NCBI RefSeq assembly: GCF_001044425.1
Contig: NZ_LFML01000006.1
Coordinates: forward strand, 105,015 to 169,014
Direction: 5' to 3'
DNA from: Streptomyces roseus
GTDB lineage: Bacteria > Actinomycetota > Actinomycetes > Streptomycetales > Streptomycetaceae
DNA length: 64,000 nucleotides
The translations under genes and the position numbers were made by a program. The notes beneath the pieces are model-generated. The model saw only the letters and a program-made list of their open reading frames with translations. It was not told the origin of the DNA and did not search any database. Of the stretch, positions 1 to 9,170 are shown piece by piece (the stretch's first letter is position 1; each line of letters opens with the position of its first letter).

Positions 1-25
1 GTCTCCGATGCCGGCCAGCCGGAGC

Positions 26-271
26 TCAGGCTCCGGTGACGCCGCCGAGGAAAGCGGCCCAGGCCGTGGGCGCGACCGCCAGCTCCGGACCGGCCGTCAC
101 CTTCGAGTCCCGGATGTGGACGGCTTCGGGGCATGCGGCGACCTCGACGCAGTCGTCACCCTCGCTGCCGCTGTACGTCGACTTGTGCCAGGAGAGGGCG
201 ACCTCGACGCAGTTGTCGCCGTCGCCGCTGCTGTAACTGCTCTTGAACCAACGCAACTGGGATCTGTTCAC
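26..271 (-). CDS. DUF397 protein with two DUF397 units
   Basis: Small 81-residue protein. It carries two copies of the DUF397 signature: WFKSSYS...CVEV near residues 8-24 and WHKSTYS...CVEV near residues 28-44, then the usual RDSK motif and a WAAFLGGV tail. DUF397 proteins are cytoplasmic partners of DUF5753 XRE regulators in actinomycetes; the WhiJ-type loci control development and antibiotic production. The GTG start overlaps the stop of the upstream XRE gene by four bases (GTGA), so translation is probably coupled. The duplicated first half is less common than a single unit. Its exact partner is inferred from the overlap. Confidence 0.9.
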   Translation of the reverse strand: MNRSQLRWFKSSYSSGDGDNCVEVALSWHKSTYSGSEGDDCVEVAACPEAVHIRDSKVTAGPELAVAPTAWAAFLGGVTGA

Positions 272-1104
272 AGGTCGCCTCGCATTCGCATCAACAAGCC
301 CACGCTGTCTGCAGGGTTGAGGGCCTGAATGCGAAGTTTGGCATACCGCTGGTGGAGAACGCTGACGTCTTTCGGGTCATAGATGACCCGACCCGACTGC
401 TGCCCTTCGCTGTACCCCACCCACTCGTGGTCGTTCGTTTCGAGAAGACAGAAGGGCCCACCGAGACCAACGTGTTGCTGGCTCACTCTTGGCATCATCT
501 GTAGGTCGACATTGGGCAGCGCCGTGCACTCCAGCAGGTGGTCGATCAGCTGTCGGGTTACGACCGGTCCGCCGGTCTGCCTCTCAATGACACCCTCTTC
601 GAGGATGAAGCTGAAGACTGTGTACGGGGTGCGGGACAGTAGCTTCTGCCGGTCCAGGCGGGCCACGATCCGAGCCTCCGCCTCTTCCGTCGTGGGTGGC
701 GGCAGTACGGCCCTGACCAGTGCACGTGCATAGGGCTCGGTCTGTAACAGTCCGGGGACCGAACGGGACTCGTACGTATTGAGCGTGACCGCTTCCTCCT
801 CGTGCTCCGCCCAGGCTCTGAACCAGGACGCCAGCCCCCGCCTTCGCGTCAGCTCCCTCGCGGCGATGCGGAGGACGCCGAAGGCGTCCAATGCCTCCTC
901 CGCTCGGTCTACGAACGTCACCGACGGATGGCGCCGCCCCTGTTCCACCGAGCCGACGTACTGGACCGAGTACCTGACGCGTTCCGCCAGTTGCTCCTGA
1001 GTGAGCGCGGCGCGTTTACGGAAGGCCCTCACCGTCGCGCCGAAGTTCCGCAATCCCCCGTCCGGTCCTGTCCCGCCGTCACCACTCTCATCCTGGCTCG
1101 CCAT
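268..1104 (-). CDS. XRE-family regulator with DUF5753 domain
   Basis: Protein of 278 residues. An N-terminal helix-turn-helix (FGATVRAFRKRAALTQEQLAERV, interrupted here for description only, about residues 22-75) is followed by a DUF5753 domain with the hallmark YESRSVPGLLQTEPYA and a C-terminal GxxFxxLE-like segment. Family members bind DNA and act with DUF397 proteins in WhiJ/AbaA-type switches. The ATG at 1104 is chosen over 1122 because GGGAGG lies 8 bases before it. The gene overlaps the DUF397 gene and is divergent from an RsbW-like ATPase, which is the classic three-gene arrangement of these loci. The regulated target is not visible. Confidence 0.9.
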   Translation of the reverse strand: MASQDESGDGGTGPDGGLRNFGATVRAFRKRAALTQEQLAERVRYSVQYVGSVEQGRRHPSVTFVDRAEEALDAFGVLRIAARELTRRRGLASWFRAWAEHEEEAVTLNTYESRSVPGLLQTEPYARALVRAVLPPPTTEEAEARIVARLDRQKLLSRTPYTVFSFILEEGVIERQTGGPVVTRQLIDHLLECTALPNVDLQMMPRVSQQHVGLGGPFCLLETNDHEWVGYSEGQQSGRVIYDPKDVSVLHQRYAKLRIQALNPADSVGLLMRMRGDL

Positions 1105-1230
1105 CGCGGTCACCTCCCGCATTCAGCTTCACGGGCGGTAACCGCGCCTGTCCAGAACGTGAACTCGTACAGATGAAAAGTAGCGGTCGACTTTCTGGCA
1201 ACCGCCCCGCTCGCACGAGACGTTGCTCCC

Positions 1231-1656
1231 ATGACCGGAGCCCCTGTCCCCGCCCAGCCCCCCGTACTCACGTTCACGCAGCGTTTCAGCAGCACCCGGC
1301 GCGGGGCCCGCCTCGCACGGTGTCTCGCCATGGTCGAGCTGCACGACTGGGGGATCCCGCACCGCAGCCCGCTCTCCGAGGACGCGGAGCGGATCGTCGC
1401 CGAGTTCACCGCCAACGCCGTCACCCACGGGAATGCCGCCGGACGCGACTTCGAGCTCAGGCTGACGCTCCTCGGCAGCGTGCTCCGCATCGAGGTGTCC
1501 GACGCCCGCCGGGAGCGGCGGCCCGCCGTCCGGCCGCACGCCCACCAGGCCGAGGGCGGCTACGGCCTGCGGATCGTCGACGCCGTCGCCGCTGACTGGG
1601 GTGTCACGGACCGCCTGATCGGCAAAACGGTCTGGGCCGAGCTCGGCCGACGGTGA
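1231..1656 (+). CDS. ATP-binding protein, RsbW-like anti-sigma ATPase
   Basis: Protein of 141 residues with a single HATPase_c_2 fold. The N box reads EFTANAVTHGN (about residues 67-77) and the glycine-rich ATP lid GGYGLRIVD lies near residue 110. Members are serine-kinase-like anti-sigma factors or regulators that bind partner proteins; Streptomyces has dozens, often beside XRE/DUF397 pairs as here. There is no sigma factor or anti-anti-sigma gene next to it, so the partner is unknown. The ribosome site (ACGAGA) is weak. Divergent from the XRE gene with a 126-base gap. Confidence 0.85.
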   Translation: MTGAPVPAQPPVLTFTQRFSSTRRGARLARCLAMVELHDWGIPHRSPLSEDAERIVAEFTANAVTHGNAAGRDFELRLTLLGSVLRIEVSDARRERRPAVRPHAHQAEGGYGLRIVDAVAADWGVTDRLIGKTVWAELGRR

Positions 1657-1700
1657 TATCTTTTTTGAGAATCGTATATACGCCCAGCCTGGAGGCCGCG

Positions 1701-1955
1701 ATGACCCGAACGGTGATCGACCTGGACGACGAGGCCTTGGCGGAAGCCGCCCGGCACCTCGGCACCACGACCAAGCGGGACACCGTGAACGCCGCCCTGC
1801 GGGAGATCGCCGACCGCCGACGCAGAGCGGCAGCGGTGGAGCGGATGCGGCAGATGGTCGTCGATGGCGAGATCGACTTCTCCGGCATCGAGGGCGGCGA
1901 TGGCGCGGACGATGCGGACGGCGCGGACGAGCCGGGAAGGCGATCGGCTGCGTGA
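1701..1955 (+). CDS. vapB: VapB-family antitoxin
   Basis: Protein of 84 residues. The N-terminus MTRTVIDLDDEALAEAARHL is the beta-strand plus helix of a ribbon-helix-helix/VapB-type domain, followed by KRDTVNAALREI. The C-terminal part is acidic (repeated GADDADGADE), typical of the toxin-neutralising tail. Start at 1701 is supported by GGAGG five bases upstream; the frame is open further upstream, but no better start is seen. The stop overlaps the GTG start of vapC by four bases. It is expected to neutralise VapC and to repress its own promoter; the promoter is not evident. Confidence 0.85.
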   Translation: MTRTVIDLDDEALAEAARHLGTTTKRDTVNAALREIADRRRRAAAVERMRQMVVDGEIDFSGIEGGDGADDADGADEPGRRSAA

Positions 1956-2356
1956 GCGAGAGCTTCCTCATCGACACCAGCGCGCTCATCCGCTTCTACC
2001 GTCGGCAGGCGGCTCCCGCATGGGACGAGGTGGTCACCTCGGGAGTCGTGGGGCTGTGCGAACCGGTCCGTCAGGAGTTCCTGCGTGCCGTCGGAGGTCG
2101 CCCGACCTACTACGAGGCCGATGGCCTGCTCCGGGAGACCTTCCCGTACTTCGTGGCCCGCGACTCCGTATGGGAGGAGACCGCGGCGCTCCAGCAGAAG
2201 ATGGCCGACGCGGGCTGCCACCGGTGCGCGAGCCCCGTCGACCTGTTGGTCGCCGTCACCGCGCAGCACCACAAGCTGACCGTCCTCCACCAAGACGCGG
2301 ACTTCGAGACCATCGCCCGCATCACGGGGCAGCCCGTACGGCGCATCGCGAACTGA
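1952..2356 (+). CDS. vapC: VapC-family PIN-domain toxin
   Basis: Protein of 134 residues with a PIN-domain ribonuclease fold. Visible acidic residues are D8 in FLIDTSALIRF, the glutamates in CEPVRQEF (about 41-46) and D in SPVDLLVAV (about 95), and a D in the C-terminal LHQDADF. VapC enzymes are Mg-dependent RNases that cleave tRNA or rRNA when freed from VapB. It begins with GTG inside the vapB stop (GTGA overlap), so production is coupled to the antitoxin. The length matches the family and no catalytic residue is obviously missing. Confidence 0.88.
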   Translation: MSESFLIDTSALIRFYRRQAAPAWDEVVTSGVVGLCEPVRQEFLRAVGGRPTYYEADGLLRETFPYFVARDSVWEETAALQQKMADAGCHRCASPVDLLVAVTAQHHKLTVLHQDADFETIARITGQPVRRIAN

Positions 2357-2452
2357 GAGCGCGGCCGCTCGCGCGCGTGCCGCCGACCAGGTCCTGGGCC
2401 CCCTGAGGCCGAGGTTCGCGGACGCCGGCCGGGATGCTCTCCCACCGGAGAC

Positions 2453-2698
2453 TCACGCGGAACCCTCCGGGACGAAGACGCTCACCCGGTAGCTCGTCGG
2501 GTGGGTGAGGCGGCCGCAGAACTGGTCGATCCGCACGCACTCCGGTGAGATTCCGCGCTCGGCGGCGAGGCGGCGGACGTACTCCTTCAGCTCCGTCTGC
2601 TCCTGCGTCGAGAACAGCGGTTCCCAGTGGCCCGGTACGGCCGCGGCCCGGCGGTGGGCACGTTCCCGGCTTCGTTTGCGCTTCTGTTGGCCCGGCAT
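2453..2698 (-). CDS. small basic hypothetical protein
   Basis: Protein of 81 residues that I do not recognise. The first 20 residues are very basic (QQKRKRSRERAHRR), then a conserved-looking core PLFSTQEQTELKEYVRRLAAERGISPECVRIDQFC follows in pieces, ending in a beta-rich segment. A helix of about 25 residues is likely at 32-50. The ATG at 2698 is preceded by the GGGGGCTGATCAC region, which contains a plausible but weak ribosome site. It lies alone between vapC and the LLM oxidoreductase. The coding bias fits a real gene; the function is unknown. Confidence 0.6.
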   Translation of the reverse strand: MPGQQKRKRSRERAHRRAAAVPGHWEPLFSTQEQTELKEYVRRLAAERGISPECVRIDQFCGRLTHPTSYRVSVFVPEGSA

Positions 2699-2757
2699 GT
2701 GATCAGCCCCCTTTCGGGGGCCATCGTCGGGCCGGCCGTGTGTCCGCGTCGAACGGA

Positions 2758-3618
2758 TTACAGGTACTGCGCGAAGTCGTCCAGGATGCGCAGGATTTCG
2801 GGTTCCCGCTCCGGCGGGAGCTGGAGGACGACCTCCTCGATGCCGAGGTCCGCGTAGTGGGCGAGCTTGCCCGGGTTCGGGTGGACCGCGTACGGGACCA
2901 CCTGGAGGTTCTTCGGGTCGCGACCCGCGGTCTCCCAGACCTGGCGCAGCGCCGGCAGGGATTCGGTGAGGCCGCCCCCGCCGATGGGGAGCCAGCCGTC
3001 GGCGTGGTCGGCGATGGCCGCGAAGAGCTTCGGGCCGGCCGCGCCGCCGATCAGGATGCGGGGGCCGTGGAGGGGGTGGCCGGGGCCGAGTTCGCGCGGG
3101 GCCTGGAGCGGCTTGGGGTGGGCCTGGCTGGCCTGTACGGAGCAGTACTCGCCGACGTACGCGGTGGGTTCCGGCGCCCACAGGGCGCGCATCAGCGCCA
3201 TCCGGTCCCTGACCAGTTCGCGGCGGGTGGGCCACTCGACGCCGTGGTCGGCGGCTTCCTCGACGTTCCAGCCGTAGCCGATCCCGAGGGTGAAGCGGCC
3301 GCCGGAGAGGTGGTCGAGGGTGGCGATCTGCTTCGCGAGGGCGATCGGGTCGTGCTGGGTGACGAGGGTGATGCCGGTGCCGAGCCCGAGGCGTTCGGTG
3401 ACGGCGGCGGCCTGGCCGAGGGCGACGAAGGGGTCGAGGGTGCGCCCGTACATCTCGGGCAGGTCCCCGCCCATGGGGGCGGCGGTGTCGCGGGCGACCG
3501 GGATGTGGGTGTGCTCGGGGAGGTAGAGCCCGGCGAACCCGCGCTCCTCCAGGGCTCGGGCGAGGCGGACGGGGGAGACGGTGTGGTCCGTCAGGAAGAT
3601 GGTCGTGGCGATCCGCAT
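2758..3618 (-). CDS. LLM-class F420-dependent oxidoreductase
   Basis: Protein of 286 residues with the luciferase-like TIM barrel. The N-terminus MRIATTIFLTDHTVSP and motifs YLPEHTHIPV, GTGITLVTQHDPIALAKQIATLD and GRFTLGIGYGWNVEE are typical of actinobacterial F420-dependent oxidoreductases (TIGR03619-like). The enzyme would use reduced F420 for hydride transfer to an unknown substrate in the cytoplasm. The F420 biosynthesis gene fbiC lies about 3 kb away, which fits cofactor use but not a shared operon. GGAGG stands 12 bases before the ATG. Confidence 0.88.
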   Translation of the reverse strand: MRIATTIFLTDHTVSPVRLARALEERGFAGLYLPEHTHIPVARDTAAPMGGDLPEMYGRTLDPFVALGQAAAVTERLGLGTGITLVTQHDPIALAKQIATLDHLSGGRFTLGIGYGWNVEEAADHGVEWPTRRELVRDRMALMRALWAPEPTAYVGEYCSVQASQAHPKPLQAPRELGPGHPLHGPRILIGGAAGPKLFAAIADHADGWLPIGGGGLTESLPALRQVWETAGRDPKNLQVVPYAVHPNPGKLAHYADLGIEEVVLQLPPEREPEILRILDDFAQYL

Positions 3619-3690
3619 GGCAGGGGCACCTCCGTGGCTCTTCGGTGGAGGGCCACGCTACGGCCTGTCCGCACGATTGTTGAGGGGGTG

Positions 3691-5100
3691 TCAGGCCTTG
3701 ACCGCGTTGACCACGGGGTAGCGGACCTGCCAGCCGGTGGAGGAGACCTTCGGGCCGTGCAGGGAGGGGCCCTGGGTCATTTCGAGGGCGAAGTCGTCGG
3801 CGAGTTCCAGGAGGGTGGCTCGGCCTTCGAGGTCGGCGAGCCAGGCGCCCGGGAGGGCGGTCTCGCCGTGCAGGGCGCCGAGGAGGGCCCCGCAGAGGGA
3901 GCCGGCGGCGCCGGAGTCGCCGTCGTGGTTGACGGCGAGGCGCAGGCCGTGCGGGACGTCCTCGGCGACGAGCGCGCAGTAGACGGCGACGGCGAGGGCG
4001 TCCTCGGCGGCGCCGGGGCCCTGGCCGCTGTCGCCCAGGGCCGACACCGTGCCGGCGGAGGGCGTCCCCTGGGGGGCGGCCGCCAGTGCCCGCTGGAGGG
4101 CGTCGGTGACGGCCTGGTGGCCGGGGCGGGCGCCGAGCAGTCCGAGGGAGCGCTGGACGGCCGCGTCGAGGGAGTCGCCGCGGGTCAGGCCGTGCACGAT
4201 GACGGCGAAGGCGCCGGCGGTGAGGTAGGCGGCGGGGTGGCCGTGGCTCTGCGCCGCGCACTCGGTGGAGAGTTGCAGGACGAGCCCGGGCTCCCAGCCG
4301 ACGAGCAGGCCGAAGGGGGCGGAGCGGGCGGCCGCGGCGGCGTCGCGGGCGGTGGGGTTCTTCGGCTGGTCGAGGGTGCCGAGGACGGTGTCGGCGAAGC
4401 CGGTCAGGCAGGCGCGGTCGGGGCCGCGGCGGGCGTAGAGCCACTCCTGCCGGGCGAGCCAGCCGTTGTCCGGGCGGCGCTCGTCGGGGCCCCAGTCGTG
4501 CTGGGTGGCGGCCCAGCGGAGGTAGGCGCGGTGGATGTCGGTCGGCGGGTGCCAGGCGCCGGTGTCCCGGCGTACGTGGGCGCGGATCAGCCCGTCCACG
4601 GTGAACAGGGTGAGCTGGGTGGCGGCGGTGACCGTGCCGCGGGGGCCCTGCGGTCCCGGGGCGGGGTCGGTCAGCCCTTGCGGGCCGTGGGCTTCGCGGA
4701 TGGCGTCGAGGGAGAGCGCGGCCACGGGGGCGCCGAGGGCGTCGCCGACGGCGGAGCCGAGGAGCGCCCCGCGGACGCGGCTGCGGAAGTCCTGCTGCTC
4801 GGCCCGGCCCCAGAGCCCGGCGACGACGCGGGTCCGCCCGCCGAGCGTCGCTCCGGGCTGCGCCGCGGGGCGGGCTCCGCCGACCCGGGCGGCGATCCCG
4901 GCCGCTGCCGCGGCGCCGCCCACCGGCCGGGTGCCGGTGACGGGGCCGGCACCCGAGACGGGGCCGGTGCCCGCGCCAGGGCTGCCCCCCGCGACGGGGC
5001 CGGTGCCGCTGTCGACACCGGTGTCGGGGTCGGGGCGGGGGCCGGTGCCGGGGCCGCTCACCGGCGGTATGGAGTGCTTCTCGGTCGTCGTGTCGTCCAT
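3691..5100 (-). CDS. ADP-ribosylglycohydrolase family protein
   Basis: Protein of 469 residues. After an N-terminal stretch of about 70 residues rich in Gly, Thr and Pro (GTGPVxG-type repeats), the ARH fold begins with RSRVRGALLGSAVGDALGAPV, and near the C-terminus NHDGDSGAAGSLCGALLGA supplies the second metal-binding motif (family form GxxxGDxxG and DxD-S/T-xxxxG). These enzymes remove ADP-ribose from proteins or cleave related N-glycosides using two Mg ions. The ATG at 5100 is the first sensible start; the frame is open upstream without a ribosome site. The low-complexity leader is unusual for the family. Substrate unknown. Confidence 0.85.
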   Translation of the reverse strand: MDDTTTEKHSIPPVSGPGTGPRPDPDTGVDSGTGPVAGGSPGAGTGPVSGAGPVTGTRPVGGAAAAAGIAARVGGARPAAQPGATLGGRTRVVAGLWGRAEQQDFRSRVRGALLGSAVGDALGAPVAALSLDAIREAHGPQGLTDPAPGPQGPRGTVTAATQLTLFTVDGLIRAHVRRDTGAWHPPTDIHRAYLRWAATQHDWGPDERRPDNGWLARQEWLYARRGPDRACLTGFADTVLGTLDQPKNPTARDAAAAARSAPFGLLVGWEPGLVLQLSTECAAQSHGHPAAYLTAGAFAVIVHGLTRGDSLDAAVQRSLGLLGARPGHQAVTDALQRALAAAPQGTPSAGTVSALGDSGQGPGAAEDALAVAVYCALVAEDVPHGLRLAVNHDGDSGAAGSLCGALLGALHGETALPGAWLADLEGRATLLELADDFALEMTQGPSLHGPKVSSTGWQVRYPVVNAVKA

Positions 5101-5298
5101 TGCGATCCCCCTGCCCCGCCCGGCATGCTCTGGCGCGCACTGTAATGGACACGTCTGATCGAATCCGGAACGGGGGCGTCCAGCAGGCCTCATGCGCTGG
5201 CGGAACGGCTGGAATCCGTAGGCCGTTCCCTCGGCATGACGTGCCCGTCCGGTCCGAAGAGGCTGGTAGACGCCCTGGTGACAGCGCTTGATCAACAG

Positions 5299-5315
5299 GT
5301 GGCACGTTTTGCCAC
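5299..5315. promoter_or_regulatory. inverted repeat upstream of secreted phosphatase
   Basis: GTGGCA and TGCCAC form perfect 6-base arms around a 5-base spacer (CGTTT), 75 bases before the phosphatase start. The symmetry and position suggest an operator or promoter-proximal protein site. No matching regulator is identified. Confidence 0.3.
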
Positions 5316-5389
5316 TCGCCTTGGAGCCGGTCGGTTTCGGCCATGTCTCGTTCATGCAGAGTTATCCGACGGCCAACAGCCTCAAGGGC

Positions 5390-6484
5390 ATGAAGAAGGC
5401 ACTCCTCGCCGCGACCGTCGTCGCCTCCGCGCTCACCGCTTCCCTGGTCGCAGCCCCCGTCGCCACCGCCGCCTCGGCCTCCACCGGCTGGGACCTCCCC
5501 TGGAGCAACCACCACAGCCGCACCACCTCCATCCCCTTCACCGAGGCCACCGTCACCGCCGACGCGGGTGGCACGTTCACGCTGAAGTGGAAGGCCCAGG
5601 GCGTCAGGCGGGTCGAGATCAAGGCCAACGGCAAGGTCGTCGCCAAGGGCGGCGTCCAGGGCACCGCCGTGGTCTCCGGCCTGCCCGCCGCCGACCGCCA
5701 GTGGTTCGACTTCAAGGGCGACCGCGGGGAGGGCCTGCGCCTCGCCGACCGCCACATCGCGCTCGACGGCGCGGTCAACTTCCGCGACGCCGGCGGCTAC
5801 CGCACCACCACCGGCCGGTGGGTCAAGATGGGCGAGGTCTACCGCTCCGACGCCCTCGACAAGCTGACCGCCGCCGACCTGGCCAAGCTCCAGCGCCTGC
5901 GCGTCAAGAACGTCTTCGACCTCCGCATGACGAGCGAGCGCACCAGCGCCCCCGACAAGGTCCCGGCCGGCGCCACGTACACCGTCGCCGACGTCTTCGC
6001 GGGCTCCGGCTCCTTCCAGACCCTGCCCAAGTCCCCCGACGAGGCCGTCAAGGCCATGGTCGACGCCGAAAAGGCGATGGTCGGCGGCGAGGGCGGCAAG
6101 AAGGCGTACCGGCAGGTCTTCGAGGGCCTTGAGCGCGACCGCGACCGCGCCGTCCTCTTCCACTGCACCGCCGGCAAGGACCGCACGGGCTGGGCGAACG
6201 CCGCCCTGCTGACTGCCCTCGGCGTACCGGCTGACACGGTCATGGCCGACTACCTGGCCAGCAACGACTACCGCAAGGCCGCCAACGACGCGATCCTGTC
6301 CCACCTTCCGGCCCCGCAGGCCGCCGTCTACAAGCCGATGCTCGACGTCCGCGCCGAGTACCTGAACTCCGGCTACGACGAGGTGAAGGCGGAGTACGGC
6401 ACCTTCGACCACTACCTCGAGGACGGGCTCGGCATCGACGCCCGCGAGCTGAAGCAGCTCAAGAAGGACCTCCTCGTCGGCTGA
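5390..6484 (+). CDS. secreted tyrosine-protein phosphatase (Y_phosphatase3 type)
   Basis: Protein of 364 residues. A signal peptide (MKKALLAATVVASALTASL...APVATAAS, shown in parts) precedes a beta-rich N-terminal domain and a dual-specificity/tyrosine phosphatase domain. The P-loop HCTAGKDRTG places the nucleophile at Cys259 and the phosphate-binding Arg at 265; FRDAGGYRT near residue 130 is the matching family signature (NFRDxGG). Exported tyrosine phosphatases of this family act on phosphotyrosine or phosphoinositide-like substrates outside the membrane. Start at 5390 fits the signal peptide and an AAGGG just upstream; 5354 is an alternative. Monocistronic, with a hairpin after the stop. 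Confidence 0.88.
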   Translation: MKKALLAATVVASALTASLVAAPVATAASASTGWDLPWSNHHSRTTSIPFTEATVTADAGGTFTLKWKAQGVRRVEIKANGKVVAKGGVQGTAVVSGLPAADRQWFDFKGDRGEGLRLADRHIALDGAVNFRDAGGYRTTTGRWVKMGEVYRSDALDKLTAADLAKLQRLRVKNVFDLRMTSERTSAPDKVPAGATYTVADVFAGSGSFQTLPKSPDEAVKAMVDAEKAMVGGEGGKKAYRQVFEGLERDRDRAVLFHCTAGKDRTGWANAALLTALGVPADTVMADYLASNDYRKAANDAILSHLPAPQAAVYKPMLDVRAEYLNSGYDEVKAEYGTFDHYLEDGLGIDARELKQLKKDLLVG

Positions 6485-6510
6485 TCCACCGGCCGCACCG
6501 GACGCCGGAA

Positions 6511-6544
6511 GGGCCCGGCCGGGGAAACGATCCCGGCCGGGCCC
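6511..6544. terminator. bidirectional hairpin between phosphatase and fbiC
   Basis: Perfect 13-base stem (6511-6523 with 6532-6544) and an 8-base loop, placed between the convergent ends of the phosphatase and fbiC. No T-tract, as usual for Streptomyces terminators. Confidence 0.75.
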
Positions 6545-6556
6545 CTCGCGCGGGCC

Positions 6557-9121
6557 TCAGTCCAGCACCGGCAGCAGCTCCGGCAGGTGCCCGTCCGAGG
6601 CGCGCGCCGCCTGCTGCCGCTCCTGCGGCACCTCCCCGTACAGCGTCGTACGGGCCCTCGCCGGCCGGCCCGCGGCCTCCGCGACCGCGATGAGGTCCCG
6701 TACGGACTTGTACGAGCCGTAACTCGACCCCGCCATCCGGGAGATGGTCTCCTCCATCAGCGTCCCGCCGAGGTCGTTGGCCCCCGAGCGCAGCATCTCG
6801 GCCGCGCCCTGCGCACCCAGTTTCACCCAGCTCGTCTGGATGTTGGTGATGTGCGGATGCAGCAGGATCCTGGCCATCGCCGTCACCGCGCGGTTGTCGC
6901 GGACCGTCGGACCGGGCCGGGCGATGCCCGCCAGGTACACCGGCGCGTTGGTGTGGATGAACGGCAGCGTCACGAACTCCGTGAAGCCGCCGGTCCGCTG
7001 CTGGATCCGGGCGAGCGTGCGGAAGTGCCCCAGCCAGTGCCGCGGCTGGTCCACGTGCCCGTACATCATGGTCGACGAGGAGCGGATCCCCAGCTCGTGC
7101 GCCGTCGTGATGACGTCGATCCAGTCCGCCGTCGGCAGCTTCCCCTTGGTGAGCACCCAGCGGACCTCGTCGTCCAGGATCTCGGCCGCCGTGCCCGGGA
7201 TGGAGTCCAGTCCGGCCTCCTTGGCGGCCGTCAGCCACTCCCGTACGGACATCCCCGTCCGCGTGGCGCCGTTGACGACCTCCATGGGCGAGAACGCGTG
7301 CACGTGCATCCCCGGCACCCGCTTCTTCACCGCGCGCGCGATGTCGAAGTACGCCGTCCCCGGCAGGTCCGGGTGGATGCCGCCCTGCATGCACACCTCG
7401 ACCGCGCCCACGTCCCAGGCCTGGGCGGCCCGGTCGGCGACCTGGTCGAGGGACAGCGTGTACGCGTCGGCGTCCGTGCGGCGCTGTGCGAAGGCGCAGA
7501 AGCGGCAGCCGGTGTAGCAGACGTTCGTGAAGTTGATGTTCCGCGTGACGATGTACGTGACCTCGTCGCCCACCACCGACTTGCGCAGGTCGTCCGCGAT
7601 CCGGCACAGCGCGTCCAGCGCCGGGCCGTCCGCGTGCAGCAGGGCGAGGGCCTGGTCGTCGGTCAGCTTCGTCGGGTCGTCGGCGGCCTGCGCGAGCGCC
7701 GCCCGTACGTCGGTGTCGATGCGCTCCGGGACCATGCCGGGGGCGGCCGCCTCGCGCAGCGCCTCCCAGTCCCCGTAGACGTCGTCGAAGTCCTCGCGCC
7801 GGTCGCCGGTGCGGCCCTCGGTGTCGATGGTGGCGTGCAGGTCGGTGCGCCCGTACGACCCGAACCCCTCGTCGGGCTCCTGCCAGGGGCGGCCGACGAC
7901 CTCGGCCTCCGGGTTCGCGAGGCCGGTCTGCGGATCGGCCAGCGCCCGTACGTGCGGCAGCAGCCGCGGGTCCAGCCACGGCTCGCCGCGCTGCACGAAC
8001 TCCGGGTACACGCACAGCCGCTCGCGCAGCTCGAAGCCGGCCGCGGCGGACTGCTCGGCCAGTACGTCGATCTGCGGCCAGGGCCGCTCGGGGTTCACGT
8101 GGTCGGGGGTCAGCGGCGAGACGCCGCCCCAGTCGTCGATGCCGGCCCGGATCAGCCGCGCGTACTCCCCGTCGACCAGGTTGGGCGGCGCCTGGAGGCA
8201 GCCGGAGGGACCCATGATGTGCCGGGCGACGGCGACCGTGGCGACGAGGTCGTCCAGCTCCGCGTCGGGCATGCCGCGCATCGCCGTGTCCGGCTTGGCG
8301 CGGAAGTTCTGGATGATCAGCTCCTGCACGCCGTGGTACGAGCGTGAGACGCGGCGCAGCGCGAACAGCGACTCGGCCCGCTCCTCGTAGGTCTCCCCGA
8401 TCCCGATGAGCAGCCCGGAGGTGAAGGGAACGGAGGAGCGCCCGGCGTCCTCCAGGACGCGCAGGCGTACGGCCGGCTCCTTGTCGGGGGAGCCGTGGTG
8501 CGGGCCGCCGGGCTCGGACCACAGCCGGGTGGCCGTGGTCTCCAGCATCATGCCCATCGAGGGCGCGACGGGCTTGAGCCGCTGGAAGTCGGCCCAGGAC
8601 ATCACGCCGGGGTTCAGGTGCGGGAGGAGCCCGGTCTCCTCCAGGATCAGGATCGAGATGGCCCGCACGTAGGAGATGGTGTCGCTGTAGCCCGCCGCCT
8701 CCAGCCACTCGCGGGCCTCGGGCCAGCGGTCCTCGGGCTTGTCGCCGAGCGTGATGAGGGCTTCCTTGCAGCCCAGCGCGGCGCCCCGGCGGGCGATGTC
8801 GAGCACTTCGTCGGGGGACATGAACATCCCGTGGCCGGCCCGGCGGAGCTTGCCGGGGACGGTCGCGAAGGTGCAGTAGTGGCACTTGTCGCGGCACAGC
8901 CGGGTCAGCGGGATGAACACGCTCTTCGAGTACGTGATGACGCCCGGCCGCCCGGCGGCCGCGAGGCCGGCGTCGCGGACCCGGGCGGCGGAGGCGGCGA
9001 GGTCTTCGAGGTCTTCGCCGCGGGCCTGGAGGAGTACGGCCGCCTCGGTCGCGTCGAGCGCGACGCCGTCGCGGGCTCGCCTGAGCGCGCGGCGCATCGC
9101 GTTTTCGGTCGGAGTCGTCAT
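6557..9121 (-). CDS. fbiC: bifunctional FO biosynthesis protein CofGH (FbiC)
   Basis: Protein of 854 residues with two radical-SAM halves. The N-terminal CofG-like half has C76-x3-C80-x2-C83 ([11 protein letters not shown]); the C-terminal CofH-like half has C535-x3-C539-x2-C542 ([11 protein letters not shown]). FbiC joins tyrosine and 5-amino-6-ribitylamino-uracil to make FO, the deazaflavin core of coenzyme F420, in the cytoplasm. Length and domain order match actinobacterial FbiC. The gene stands alone; the other F420 genes are not in the window. ATG at 9121. The nearby LLM oxidoreductase would be a user of the cofactor. Confidence 0.97.
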   Translation of the reverse strand: MTTPTENAMRRALRRARDGVALDATEAAVLLQARGEDLEDLAASAARVRDAGLAAAGRPGVITYSKSVFIPLTRLCRDKCHYCTFATVPGKLRRAGHGMFMSPDEVLDIARRGAALGCKEALITLGDKPEDRWPEAREWLEAAGYSDTISYVRAISILILEETGLLPHLNPGVMSWADFQRLKPVAPSMGMMLETTATRLWSEPGGPHHGSPDKEPAVRLRVLEDAGRSSVPFTSGLLIGIGETYEERAESLFALRRVSRSYHGVQELIIQNFRAKPDTAMRGMPDAELDDLVATVAVARHIMGPSGCLQAPPNLVDGEYARLIRAGIDDWGGVSPLTPDHVNPERPWPQIDVLAEQSAAAGFELRERLCVYPEFVQRGEPWLDPRLLPHVRALADPQTGLANPEAEVVGRPWQEPDEGFGSYGRTDLHATIDTEGRTGDRREDFDDVYGDWEALREAAAPGMVPERIDTDVRAALAQAADDPTKLTDDQALALLHADGPALDALCRIADDLRKSVVGDEVTYIVTRNINFTNVCYTGCRFCAFAQRRTDADAYTLSLDQVADRAAQAWDVGAVEVCMQGGIHPDLPGTAYFDIARAVKKRVPGMHVHAFSPMEVVNGATRTGMSVREWLTAAKEAGLDSIPGTAAEILDDEVRWVLTKGKLPTADWIDVITTAHELGIRSSSTMMYGHVDQPRHWLGHFRTLARIQQRTGGFTEFVTLPFIHTNAPVYLAGIARPGPTVRDNRAVTAMARILLHPHITNIQTSWVKLGAQGAAEMLRSGANDLGGTLMEETISRMAGSSYGSYKSVRDLIAVAEAAGRPARARTTLYGEVPQERQQAARASDGHLPELLPVLD

Positions 9122-9170
9122 GCGGTGAGCATACGATCCGACGTCCCCGCGGGGAGGGGGCGCCGGGGGC

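Noticed and set aside
2453..6412. A 1319-codon open frame on the minus strand
   Set aside because: It runs antisense or out of frame through the LLM, ADP-ribosylglycohydrolase and phosphatase genes, is mostly Arg/Pro/Gly, and only its last 81 codons look like a real small gene.
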